Source: Thalassobius sp002708925 (GTDB taxonomy: Bacteria; Pseudomonadota; Alphaproteobacteria; Rhodobacterales; Rhodobacteraceae). From it: a stretch of 64,000 bases of DNA. The notes below the pieces were generated by a model, which worked only from the letters and a program-made list of their open reading frames with translations, made no database searches and was not told the DNA's origin. The translations under genes and the position numbers were made by a program. The stretch lies in assembly GCF_049803795.1 (NCBI RefSeq), contig NZ_JBNAGJ010000001.1, positions 186,001 through 250,000 of the forward strand. Direction: 5' to 3'. Shown here in pieces: positions 1 to 9,334 of this stretch; position 1 is the stretch's first letter; each line of letters starts with the position of its first letter.

Positions 1-1
1 G

Positions 2-2311
<2,310 letters not shown>

Positions 2312-2320
2312 TCACAGCAA

Positions 2321-2346
2321 AGGGCCCCGGATAACCGGGGCCTTTT
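2321..2346 (+). terminator. Rho-independent terminator after gcvP
   Basis: A perfect 8-bp stem, ggccccgg / ccggggcc, with an ataa loop and a following T4 run lies just after the gcvP stop codon. It is close to the 3' end of the convergent inositol-phosphatase gene. Confidence 0.85.
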
Positions 2347-2351
2347 GGGGC

Positions 2352-3212
2352 TTAGTCCGTCAGCGGGGCCAGAGCCTCGGCCAGTGTGTCCCAGGTTTCC
2401 TGGTTCGGGGCGCACAGCAGGAAACCTTCTTCGATTCCAATGTCATAGGCGCGTCCGTCCAGCATCTGTGCGACGCCTCCGGCCTGTTGGCACAGCAGCA
2501 CGCCCGCCGCATGATCCCACGGGTTCAGCACGCCGGACAGGGTGAAATCCACACCGCCCTGCGCCATGATCCGATATTCATGGCACGAACACCGCATCGA
2601 GCCCATCCGGTAAAAACTGGGCAGTACCGGCGCCAGTTTTTCCTGCTGCTCCTTGGGCAGCAGATAGTAGTGCATCACGCCCGACAGCGTATCCAGCGCG
2701 CCCCCCTTTGAGACCGATACAGGGCGCTCGGCCCGGCCCGCGCCGGCAATGCGCGTGGCCGATTGATCATCCGCGATCACCCAGTCATCCACCATCGGAT
2801 CATAGAGCATCCCAAAGACCGGCTTACCGAAACGCGTGGCCGCCAGGATCACCCCGAACAACGGCACCCCATGGGCGAAATTCCAGGTTCCGTCCACCGG
2901 ATCAATGATAAAGGCCAGCTCGGCCTCGGCGGCTTTCTGGCGCAGCGCGGGGTTGGCGGCGGCGGCCTCTTCTCCGATCACGACAGCATTGGGAAACAGG
3001 CGCAGGATGCCGCGCGCGATCATGGCCTCGGCGGCGGTGTCGGCCTCGGTGACCAGATCCTGCGGCCCCGATTTCGTGTCAATCTGATGCGCAGACAGGT
3101 TGCGGAACCGCGGCAGGATTTCCGTTTTGGCGGCGCGGCGCACGATGTTGACAAGGCTGGTCTGCTGAGCGGCGCTCAGCGCGGTGACGGGCAAGGGAAG
3201 CGTTTCGGTCAT
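2352..3212 (-). CDS. Inositol monophosphatase family protein
   Basis: Mg2+-dependent phosphatase of the inositol monophosphatase/SuhB/HisN/CysQ superfamily, 286 residues and cytoplasmic. All family metal-site motifs are present: the GEE pair near residues 80-82, DPVDGTWNF at 104-112 and PWDHAAG at 231-237. The substrate within the superfamily (inositol phosphate, histidinol phosphate, PAP) cannot be told from sequence alone. The gene stands alone, convergent with gcvP and separated by about 70 bases from the ABC permease gene on the same strand. No strong Shine-Dalgarno precedes the ATG. Confidence 0.9.
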   Translation of the reverse strand: MTETLPLPVTALSAAQQTSLVNIVRRAAKTEILPRFRNLSAHQIDTKSGPQDLVTEADTAAEAMIARGILRLFPNAVVIGEEAAAANPALRQKAAEAELAFIIDPVDGTWNFAHGVPLFGVILAATRFGKPVFGMLYDPMVDDWVIADDQSATRIAGAGRAERPVSVSKGGALDTLSGVMHYYLLPKEQQEKLAPVLPSFYRMGSMRCSCHEYRIMAQGGVDFTLSGVLNPWDHAAGVLLCQQAGGVAQMLDGRAYDIGIEEGFLLCAPNQETWDTLAEALAPLTD

Positions 3213-3282
3213 GAACTCATAAGCTAGGGTGATTCTGCATCTGCATTATGGGTCGCATCCACAGGGCGCGGATGCAACGTGG

Positions 3283-5799
3283 CTATTCGCGCGCGCGCAG
3301 CACCTGGGCCGGACGGGTGGCAAGACTCCGCCGGGCAAAGCCCAGACCGGCCAGCAAGGTGGCGATCACCCCGCCGCTGACAATCCCGATGGCCGAGCCC
3401 CAGATCACCGTGAAATCCGTGTCCATCACGTAATGCGACACGGCCCAGCCCCCCGCAATTCCGGCGGCCAGCGCCACCAGCCCGGCCCCGGCCCCCAGCA
3501 GCCCCGCGCGCAGGGCGAAACTGGTCAGGATACGCCCCCGCGTGGCGCCCAGGGTTTTCAGGATCGCGGCCTCGTAGCTGCGGGCCTGTTCGCCCGCTGC
3601 GGCTGCTCCGATCAGCACCAGGAACCCGGTCAGCAGCGTCGCCGCCGCGCCCCAGGACGTGGCCGAGGCAATCCCGTTCAGCATCACGCTGACCCGATCA
3701 ATAGCGTCGCGCACACGGATCGCGGTGATGTTCGGATATTGATTGGCCAGATCGCGCAGAATGGCGGCCTCGGCCCCCGGATCGGCATAGACGGTGGCGA
3801 TGAAACTATGCGGCGCGCCCTTCAGCGCGTTTTCATTCACCGCCAGGACGAAGCCCATTCCGGCGGTTGAAAAATCCACCTCGCGGAAGCTGGTGATCGT
3901 GCCGGTGATGTCGCGGCCCAGGATGTTCAGGGTGATGGTGTCGTTCAGGGACAGGCCGATTTCCTCGGCCTCTTCGCGGGCAAAGCTGATCTGAGGCGGG
4001 CCGGTGTAATCCTCGGGCCACCATGCGCCAGCGGTAATGGTGGTGTTTTGCGGCTGCGGCCCGGCATAGGTGATCCCGCGATCGCCGCGCACGACCCAGT
4101 GATCGCCCGCAACCTGATCGGCGGGGATGTCATTGATCCGGGTGATCACGCCGCGCAGCATCGGGGCGTATTCAACGCGGCTGACTTGCGGGTCATTTTC
4201 GACGCGCTCCAGAAATCCGGGCATCTGATCGCGCTGAATATCGACAAAGAAATAGCTGGGCGCCACGTCCGGCAAATTGCCCGAGATCGCCCGCCGCAGG
4301 TTCCCGTCAATCTGTCCGACAGCGGCCAGAACGGCCAGCCCCAGACCCAGCGACAGGACAACCGGCGTGGCCTCGTCGCGCGTGCCACCGATGGCGGCGA
4401 CGGCCCACCGCAGGGCCGGGTGGCCTCGGGTCGCGGTGCGGGCGCGGCGCGACAGGGCGCGGATTCCATAGGCCGCCAGGGTCAGCACGATCAGCGCGGC
4501 CAGAATGCCGCCCGCCGTCCACAGCGTCAGCATCACCGCCCCTGAAAACAGCACCGCCACGCCCACCAGCGCCGCCACCAGCGCTAGGGTGGCCAGCACA
4601 TAGGGCAGGGGCGGCAGCGCGCGGGCCCCGGCCATGGCATCGCGGAACAGGGTCGCGGCCTTGACCTCGCCGGTGCGGGCCAGCGGCCAGAGCGTAAAGA
4701 TCAGCGCGGTCAGCAGGCCGTAGACGGCGGCCTCGGCCAGCGGCGCAGGATAGAGCGCGAACACGGCCGGCACCGGCAATTGCGCGCTCAGCAGCGGGGC
4801 CAGCAGCACGGGGGTGACGCCGCCCAGGGTCAGCCCCAGCGCGATGCCCAGCAGCGACAAGGCCCCGATTTGCAGAAAATAAGTCTGGAAAATCACCCGC
4901 CGTTCCGCGCCCAGGCTGCGCAGCGTGGCGATCACCCCGGTTTTGCCCGCCAGATAGGCGCGCACGGCGGCGGACACGCCGACGCCGCCCACCGCCAGCC
5001 CGGACAGGCCGACCAGCACCAGAAAGGCGGCCAGCCGGTCCACGAAATTGGCAATTCCCGGCGCGCCGTTCCGGGCATCTCTCCAGCGTACGCCCTTGTT
5101 TTCAAAGGATTTCAGGGCCTCTGTCTTCAGTGTCTCCAGATCGGTGCCGGGGGGCAGGGTCATCCGGTATTTCGCTTCATATAGCGATCCGGGCGCCAGC
5201 AGCCCCGAGCCGTCCAGCGCGGTTTGCAACACGATCGTCCGGGGCCCCAGCCCAAAGCCCGCCGCCGCGCTGTCAGGTTCGCGCGTCAGGGCCGCCATCA
5301 GGCGAAAATCCTGCGTGCCCAGGCGGAAATCATCGCCGATTTTCAGGCCCATCCGATCAATCAGCACTTGCTCCATCACCGCGCCGGGCAGGGTGCCATC
5401 CCCGGCCAGCGCGTCCCCCAGCGGCATGTCCGGCGCCAACGAGACCTGCTCCACCAGCGGATAGGCATCGTCCACGGCCTTGACCTGCGTCAGCCCGCGG
5501 TCCTCGTCCACCACGGCCATGGATCTGAAATCCACGATCTGAGAAACCGCCGTGGCGCGCGCTGCCATCCAGGCGCGTTCCTCGGCGCTGGCCAGACGGT
5601 AGGTGAACTCCATTTCCGCGTCCCCGCCCAGCAAGGCCGCGCCTTCGCGGGCCAGCCCGGCTTCGATCCCGGCACGGATGCTGCCGACCCCGGCGATGGC
5701 GGCCACGCCCAGCGTCAGACAGGCCAGAAAGATACGAAACCCGCGCAGACCCCCGCGCAATTCCCGGCGTGCGAAGCGGGCCGCAATTGCCAGGCTCAT
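3283..5799 (-). CDS. ABC transporter permease, FtsX/MacB-like (YbbP type)
   Basis: Large inner-membrane permease of 838 residues with an N-terminal membrane anchor (about residues 20-40), a long periplasmic domain, and two FtsX-type multi-helix blocks (about 250-450 and 700-830). The size and layout match YbbP, the partner of the ATPase YbbA; in many proteobacteria this pair lies next to the esterase/thioesterase TesA, as it does here. Its start overlaps the stop of the upstream ATPase gene by 4 bases, so the two are translationally coupled. The family is thought to move hydrophobic substrates or act on envelope lipids; the cargo is unknown. Confidence 0.88.
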   Translation of the reverse strand: MSLAIAARFARRELRGGLRGFRIFLACLTLGVAAIAGVGSIRAGIEAGLAREGAALLGGDAEMEFTYRLASAEERAWMAARATAVSQIVDFRSMAVVDEDRGLTQVKAVDDAYPLVEQVSLAPDMPLGDALAGDGTLPGAVMEQVLIDRMGLKIGDDFRLGTQDFRLMAALTREPDSAAAGFGLGPRTIVLQTALDGSGLLAPGSLYEAKYRMTLPPGTDLETLKTEALKSFENKGVRWRDARNGAPGIANFVDRLAAFLVLVGLSGLAVGGVGVSAAVRAYLAGKTGVIATLRSLGAERRVIFQTYFLQIGALSLLGIALGLTLGGVTPVLLAPLLSAQLPVPAVFALYPAPLAEAAVYGLLTALIFTLWPLARTGEVKAATLFRDAMAGARALPPLPYVLATLALVAALVGVAVLFSGAVMLTLWTAGGILAALIVLTLAAYGIRALSRRARTATRGHPALRWAVAAIGGTRDEATPVVLSLGLGLAVLAAVGQIDGNLRRAISGNLPDVAPSYFFVDIQRDQMPGFLERVENDPQVSRVEYAPMLRGVITRINDIPADQVAGDHWVVRGDRGITYAGPQPQNTTITAGAWWPEDYTGPPQISFAREEAEEIGLSLNDTITLNILGRDITGTITSFREVDFSTAGMGFVLAVNENALKGAPHSFIATVYADPGAEAAILRDLANQYPNITAIRVRDAIDRVSVMLNGIASATSWGAAATLLTGFLVLIGAAAAGEQARSYEAAILKTLGATRGRILTSFALRAGLLGAGAGLVALAAGIAGGWAVSHYVMDTDFTVIWGSAIGIVSGGVIATLLAGLGFARRSLATRPAQVLRARE

Positions 5800-6482
5800 G
5801 CGGCGGCCTCCTGCTGGTCGATGCGGCCGTCGCGCAGGCGGATCACCCGATCACAGCGCCGGGCCAGCTCGTTCGAGTGGGTCACCAGAACCAGCGTTGC
5901 GCCGTGCCGGTCGCGCAGGCCGAACAGCAGGTCGATGATCGCCGCCCCGTTGGTGCCATCCAGATTGCCCGTCGGTTCATCCGCCAGCAGGATTTGCGGA
6001 CGCGGGGCCGAGGCGCGGGCCAGGGCGACGCGCTGCTGCTCGCCCCCGGACATCTGGCTGGGATAGTGATCGGCGCGGTCCTCTAGCCCGACGGCCTGCA
6101 ATTCCTCCATCGCGCGGTCAAAGGCATCGGATTTCCCGGCCAGTTCCAGCGGGGTTGCGACGTTTTCCAGCGCGGTCATCGTCGGAATAAGGTGGAAAGA
6201 TTGAAACACCACCCCCATATGTGCCCGACGAAACCGGGCCAGCTGGTCCTCGGACATCGCGGTCAGATCCTGCCCCAGGGCGGTGATTTTGCCGGTTGTG
6301 GCCGTCTCCAGCCCGCCCATCAGCATCAAAAGCGAGGATTTCCCCGACCCCGAGGGCCCGATCAGGCCCAGCGACTCGCCGCTCTGGACATCCAGCGTGA
6401 TGGCGTGGAGAATTTCGACCAACCCGGCATTCCCGTTCAGGGACAGGCCCGCCTCAGACAGTGACAATACCGGCTCCGACAT
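5796..6482 (-). CDS. ABC transporter ATP-binding protein (YbbA/LolD type)
   Basis: ATPase subunit of 228 residues that would drive the downstream FtsX-like permease. Walker A GPSGSGKSS lies at residues 42-50, the Q-loop in VVFQSFHL, the signature MSGGEQQR at 143-150, Walker B ILLADEP at 164-170 and the H-loop in LVTHSN. It is divergent from the TesA-like gene, and the two ATG codons overlap in a single cATG (6480-6483), so the promoters must lie inside the opposite coding regions or very close by. Membership of the MacB/LolD subfamily fits its permease partner. Confidence 0.92.
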   Translation of the reverse strand: MSEPVLSLSEAGLSLNGNAGLVEILHAITLDVQSGESLGLIGPSGSGKSSLLMLMGGLETATTGKITALGQDLTAMSEDQLARFRRAHMGVVFQSFHLIPTMTALENVATPLELAGKSDAFDRAMEELQAVGLEDRADHYPSQMSGGEQQRVALARASAPRPQILLADEPTGNLDGTNGAAIIDLLFGLRDRHGATLVLVTHSNELARRCDRVIRLRDGRIDQQEAAA

Positions 6483-7164
6483 GCAAATGCTCTTCTTTGT
6501 TCAGGCTTTTCTTTCATATGGGCGCGCGCGCGCGATCGGCAAGGCATTGGCGGTGCTTCTGTTGCTGGCGCCGCCCGCGCTGGCGCAGCCCAAGGCGATC
6601 ATGGCCTTCGGAGACAGCCTGACAGCCGGCTATGGCCTGATGGATCACGAAGGCCTGGTGCCGCAGCTGCGCGGCTGGCTGGCTGAAAATGGCCAGGATA
6701 TTCGCGTCATTCAGGCCGGCGTTTCGGGCGATACCACCGCTGGCGGGCTGGCGCGGATCGACTGGTCTTTGACGCCCGATGTGGGCGGGGTGATCGTAAC
6801 GCTGGGCGGCAATGACATGCTGCGGGGGATTGATCCGGCGGTTTCACGCGCGAATTTGCACGGCATTTTCCAGATTGTGCGGGATCGCGGGTTGGCGCTG
6901 ATGGTGGTCGGAGTGCCCGCGCCCACGAACTATGGCCCCGAGTATCGCGATGCGTTCCAGGCCATGTATCCCGAATTGGCCAAAGAGTTCGATGCGGTCT
7001 ATTTCCCCAATCTGTTCAGTGGTTTGGGTCAGGGAACCCCGGCGGATTTGCAGCCATTTTTTCAGGATGACGGCATCCATCCCAATGCAACGGGCGTGGG
7101 GATGATCGTGCAGGAATTGGGCCCCAAAGTGTTGGAACTGATCGGGCGGATGCAGGCACGCTGA
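6481..7164 (+). CDS. tesA: Arylesterase / acyl-CoA thioesterase I-like SGNH hydrolase
   Basis: Periplasmic SGNH-family esterase of 227 residues from the ATG at 6481. A signal peptide ends near ALA-QPK (residues 33-38). The four SGNH blocks are visible: GDSL with nucleophile Ser46, the oxyanion Gly in block II (VSGDTT), GGND with Asn111, and DGIH with Asp197/His200. It hydrolyses short- to medium-chain acyl thioesters and esters. The open frame continues upstream inside the opposite ATPase gene, so 6481 or the ATG at 6487 is the sensible start; both give the signal peptide. The YbbA-YbbP-TesA neighbourhood is conserved in proteobacteria. Confidence 0.9.
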   Translation: MQMLFFVQAFLSYGRARAIGKALAVLLLLAPPALAQPKAIMAFGDSLTAGYGLMDHEGLVPQLRGWLAENGQDIRVIQAGVSGDTTAGGLARIDWSLTPDVGGVIVTLGGNDMLRGIDPAVSRANLHGIFQIVRDRGLALMVVGVPAPTNYGPEYRDAFQAMYPELAKEFDAVYFPNLFSGLGQGTPADLQPFFQDDGIHPNATGVGMIVQELGPKVLELIGRMQAR

Positions 7165-7190
7165 GGCTTGTACCCTGCGCGCCGCAGATT

Positions 7191-7208
7191 ATATTCCATA
7201 TCGAATAT
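7191..7208. promoter_or_regulatory. 6-6-6 palindrome upstream of trxC
   Basis: ATATTC-N6-GAATAT lies 17 bases before the trxC start, just ahead of the aaggag ribosome site (about 7214-7219). An unpaired AT-rich palindrome here could be an operator or simply part of the -10 region. Confidence 0.3.
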
Positions 7209-7225
7209 GTATAAAGGAGCTGTCC

Positions 7226-7657
7226 ATGTCCTCCAAGAAACTGACCTGTCTGGACTGCGGGCAGGTAAACCGCATCCCGTCCGAGAAGCTGAGCGCCGGT
7301 CCCAAATGCGGCACCTGCGGCGCGAAATTGCTGGGGCCCAAGGTGGCCGAGGTCGATCTGGCCACCCTGCAAAAGGCCGCGCGCAATGACGATCTGCCGC
7401 TGGTGGTGGATTTCTGGGCGCCGTGGTGCGGCCCCTGCCGGATGATGGCGCCCGAATTTGCCAAGGCCGCCACGCAGCTGAACGGGCAGGCGCGTCTGGT
7501 CAAGATCAACACGCAGGACCACCCCGCCGCCAGCCAGAAATACGCGATCCGGGGCATTCCGACCATGGCCGCCTTTGCCGGAGGGCGCGAGCAGGCGCGC
7601 CAGTCCGGGGCGCTGCCGGCGGCCTCGATCGTGCAATGGGTGCAGGGGGCGGTGTGA
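7226..7657 (+). CDS. trxC: Thioredoxin 2 (zinc-ribbon thioredoxin)
   Basis: Cytoplasmic protein disulfide reductase of 143 residues. An N-terminal zinc ribbon carries two CxxC pairs (Cys8/11 and Cys28/31), the hallmark of TrxC, followed by a thioredoxin fold with the WCGPC active site (Cys68/71) and the cis-Pro loop GIPT near residue 115. A strong aaggag Shine-Dalgarno lies 7 bases before the ATG. TrxC-type thioredoxins are usually induced by oxidative stress; no OxyR site was identified, though a palindrome sits just upstream. Confidence 0.95.
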   Translation: MSSKKLTCLDCGQVNRIPSEKLSAGPKCGTCGAKLLGPKVAEVDLATLQKAARNDDLPLVVDFWAPWCGPCRMMAPEFAKAATQLNGQARLVKINTQDHPAASQKYAIRGIPTMAAFAGGREQARQSGALPAASIVQWVQGAV

Positions 7658-7671
7658 TCCGCCCCTAGCCA

Positions 7672-7992
7672 TCAGCCATAGGTTCTGGCCACATCATACA
7701 TCACGGGCTCGAAGCTTTTGCACAGCTCGTTGATAACGCGGTTGCGCTTGCGCATCTCTTCGGTGCGCAGCATGGCTTGGTAATCTTCGCGTTTTTCCCA
7801 TTGCGAATAGTTGGCGATCCGGGTCTGGGCATCGTTCACATGCAATCCGGCCGCGATGAAACCGGGCTGTTTCGAGATCACCTGATCATAAGCGCTGTTC
7901 AGCAGGTCGAGCAGATCCTGACAGGTGCCGGGCGTGGCCTCGAATGTGGTGATGACAGTTTGAAAATGTGAATCCTGCGATATCGTGGGCAT
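7672..7992 (-). CDS. Antibiotic biosynthesis monooxygenase (ABM) domain protein
   Basis: Small alpha+beta barrel protein of 106 residues with the ABM signature: a long helix, then GFIAAGLHVND and NYSQWEKREDYQAM. Family members include quinone-forming monooxygenases and heme-degrading IsdG-like enzymes, but many have no known role. The start at 7992 is preferred over the in-frame ATG at 8004 because the latter codon forms part of the GAGGA ribosome site. The gene converges on trxC, leaving 14 bases between stops. Confidence 0.75.
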   Translation of the reverse strand: MPTISQDSHFQTVITTFEATPGTCQDLLDLLNSAYDQVISKQPGFIAAGLHVNDAQTRIANYSQWEKREDYQAMLRTEEMRKRNRVINELCKSFEPVMYDVARTYG

Positions 7993-8110
7993 TTTTTCCT
8001 CCATCCTCGGGAATTCAGCCTAGCACCGCAGGGCGCGCGGCCCAAAGAATGATTTGGTTAACGCGCTGTTTACCTTTCTTTCTGCAAAATTATCGCGGAA
8101 AGGGGAAGCC

Positions 8111-8752
8111 ATGCGTTTTGTGTGCGTGATCTTGTGTTTACTGGCCCTTCCCGCGCAGGCGGGCCCCTGGCCGCGCGGGAAGGGGCACTGGTTTTCCTCG
8201 ACGTCCTCTACCTGGAGCGATGGTGCCTTTGGCAGCGGCTTCATGACCTCGCAGTATATGGAATACGGGATTTCGGACAGGCTGACGATGGTGGTGGATG
8301 TCAGCTATGATCAGGTCCATTTCTCTGGTGTCGCCTATACCCGGATCCCCCTGTGGACCAGCGAAAAAGGCCATCGTTTCGCGCTGGAGATGGGCGGCGG
8401 TATCGACCGGGGCTGGGCCATTTCGCGCGCGGGGCTAAGCTATGGCAAGGGGATTGAGACACGTTGGGGCGGGGGCTGGCTGACGGTGGATGCCGCCGCG
8501 ATCACCGTGACGGCCACGCGTGCGACGACCTACAAGGTGGATACCACCATCGGGGTGGCGCCCTCGGATCGGTGGAAGGCGATCTTGCAGGTGCAGACGA
8601 GCACCGTGCCGGGCCTGTCCTTTGACGCAAAGTTGGCGCCTTCGGTCGTGCGGCGCTTCGGAGACCACGTCTGGGGCGAACTGGGGCTGACCCATACACT
8701 GACCGGGCCGCAGCAATATGGCCTGAAGTTCGGGGTTTGGCTGGAGTTCTGA
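8111..8752 (+). CDS. Hypothetical secreted or outer-membrane beta-rich protein
   Basis: Protein of 213 residues with a clear signal peptide (cleavage around LPAQA-GPW) and no further hydrophobic helix. The mature part has alternating aromatic beta segments and ends in GLKFGVWLEF, a terminal aromatic as often seen in outer-membrane barrels. The ATG at 8111 follows aaaggggaag and gives the signal peptide; the open frame upstream of it is not convincing. No named family is recognised. It may be a small barrel or a surface-exposed periplasmic protein. Confidence 0.7.
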   Translation: MRFVCVILCLLALPAQAGPWPRGKGHWFSSTSSTWSDGAFGSGFMTSQYMEYGISDRLTMVVDVSYDQVHFSGVAYTRIPLWTSEKGHRFALEMGGGIDRGWAISRAGLSYGKGIETRWGGGWLTVDAAAITVTATRATTYKVDTTIGVAPSDRWKAILQVQTSTVPGLSFDAKLAPSVVRRFGDHVWGELGLTHTLTGPQQYGLKFGVWLEF

Positions 8753-8805
8753 GGGCCGGGCAGATTGGCTTGCTGCGCGTGGCAGACCTGCTTAACACTG
8801 GTCGC

Positions 8806-9297
8806 ATGACCGATCCCATTCGCCCCACCGATGACGAAGCCCGTGCGCTTGCGCAGTCCCTTCTGTCCAGCGCGCGGTTCACCGCGCTGGCGGTGCAGGA
8901 TCCCGAAACCGGCGCGCCCTATGTCAGCCGCATCGCCCTGAGCGCGGGGCAGGGCGCGGCCGTGTCTTTGGTGTCTGCGCTGGCCTATCATACGCAGGCG
9001 CTGCGGGCCGATCCGGCCTGTGCCCTGCTGGTGGGCGAGCCGGGGCAGAAAGGCGATGCCCTGGCCCATCCGCGTCTGACCGTGCAAGCGCGTGCAGCGT
9101 TCATTCCGCGCCCCTCTGATCAACACGAAAAAATGGCCGCGCAGTATCTGCGCGACCATCCCAAGGCCAAGCTGTATCTGTCGCTTGGCGATTTCAGTTT
9201 CGTGCGGTTCGAGCCGGTCCGGGCCTTTCTGAACGGGGGCTTCGGACGGGCCTTTCACCTGCGCGCTGGGGATCTGATCCCGGCGGCGGGGGCCTAG
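8806..9297 (+). CDS. Pyridoxamine 5'-phosphate oxidase-like, HugZ-type flavin-binding protein
   Basis: Cytoplasmic split-barrel protein of 163 residues. The pattern of an N-terminal helix, then ALAVQDPETGAPYVSRIAL, ALLVGEPG and RFEPVRAFLNGGFGRAFHL, is typical of the N-terminal domain of HugZ/PNPOx-like proteins, which bind FMN or heme and are linked to heme use or stress. The start at 8806 is chosen because homology begins there. The stop codon lies in the first copy of a 21-bp tandem duplication shared with the end of the convergent gene. Confidence 0.78.
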   Translation: MTDPIRPTDDEARALAQSLLSSARFTALAVQDPETGAPYVSRIALSAGQGAAVSLVSALAYHTQALRADPACALLVGEPGQKGDALAHPRLTVQARAAFIPRPSDQHEKMAAQYLRDHPKAKLYLSLGDFSFVRFEPVRAFLNGGFGRAFHLRAGDLIPAAGA

Positions 9298-9334
9298 TAG
9301 GCGTCCATCCGGACCTAGTAGGCGTCCATCCGGA
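9293..9334. repeat. 21-bp perfect tandem duplication at a convergent gene end
   Basis: Two adjacent copies of a 21-bp unit (9293-9313 and 9314-9334) beginning cctagtaggc. One copy encodes the last residues (VRMDAY) and stop of the minus-strand beta-helix gene; the other holds the plus-strand gene's stop. It is probably a recent slip duplication, and it preserves both reading frames. Confidence 0.9.

Noticed and set aside
2345..3212. Plus-strand frames over the inositol-phosphatase gene
   Set aside because: They lack family matches and ribosome sites and are explained by the minus-strand gene with complete catalytic motifs.
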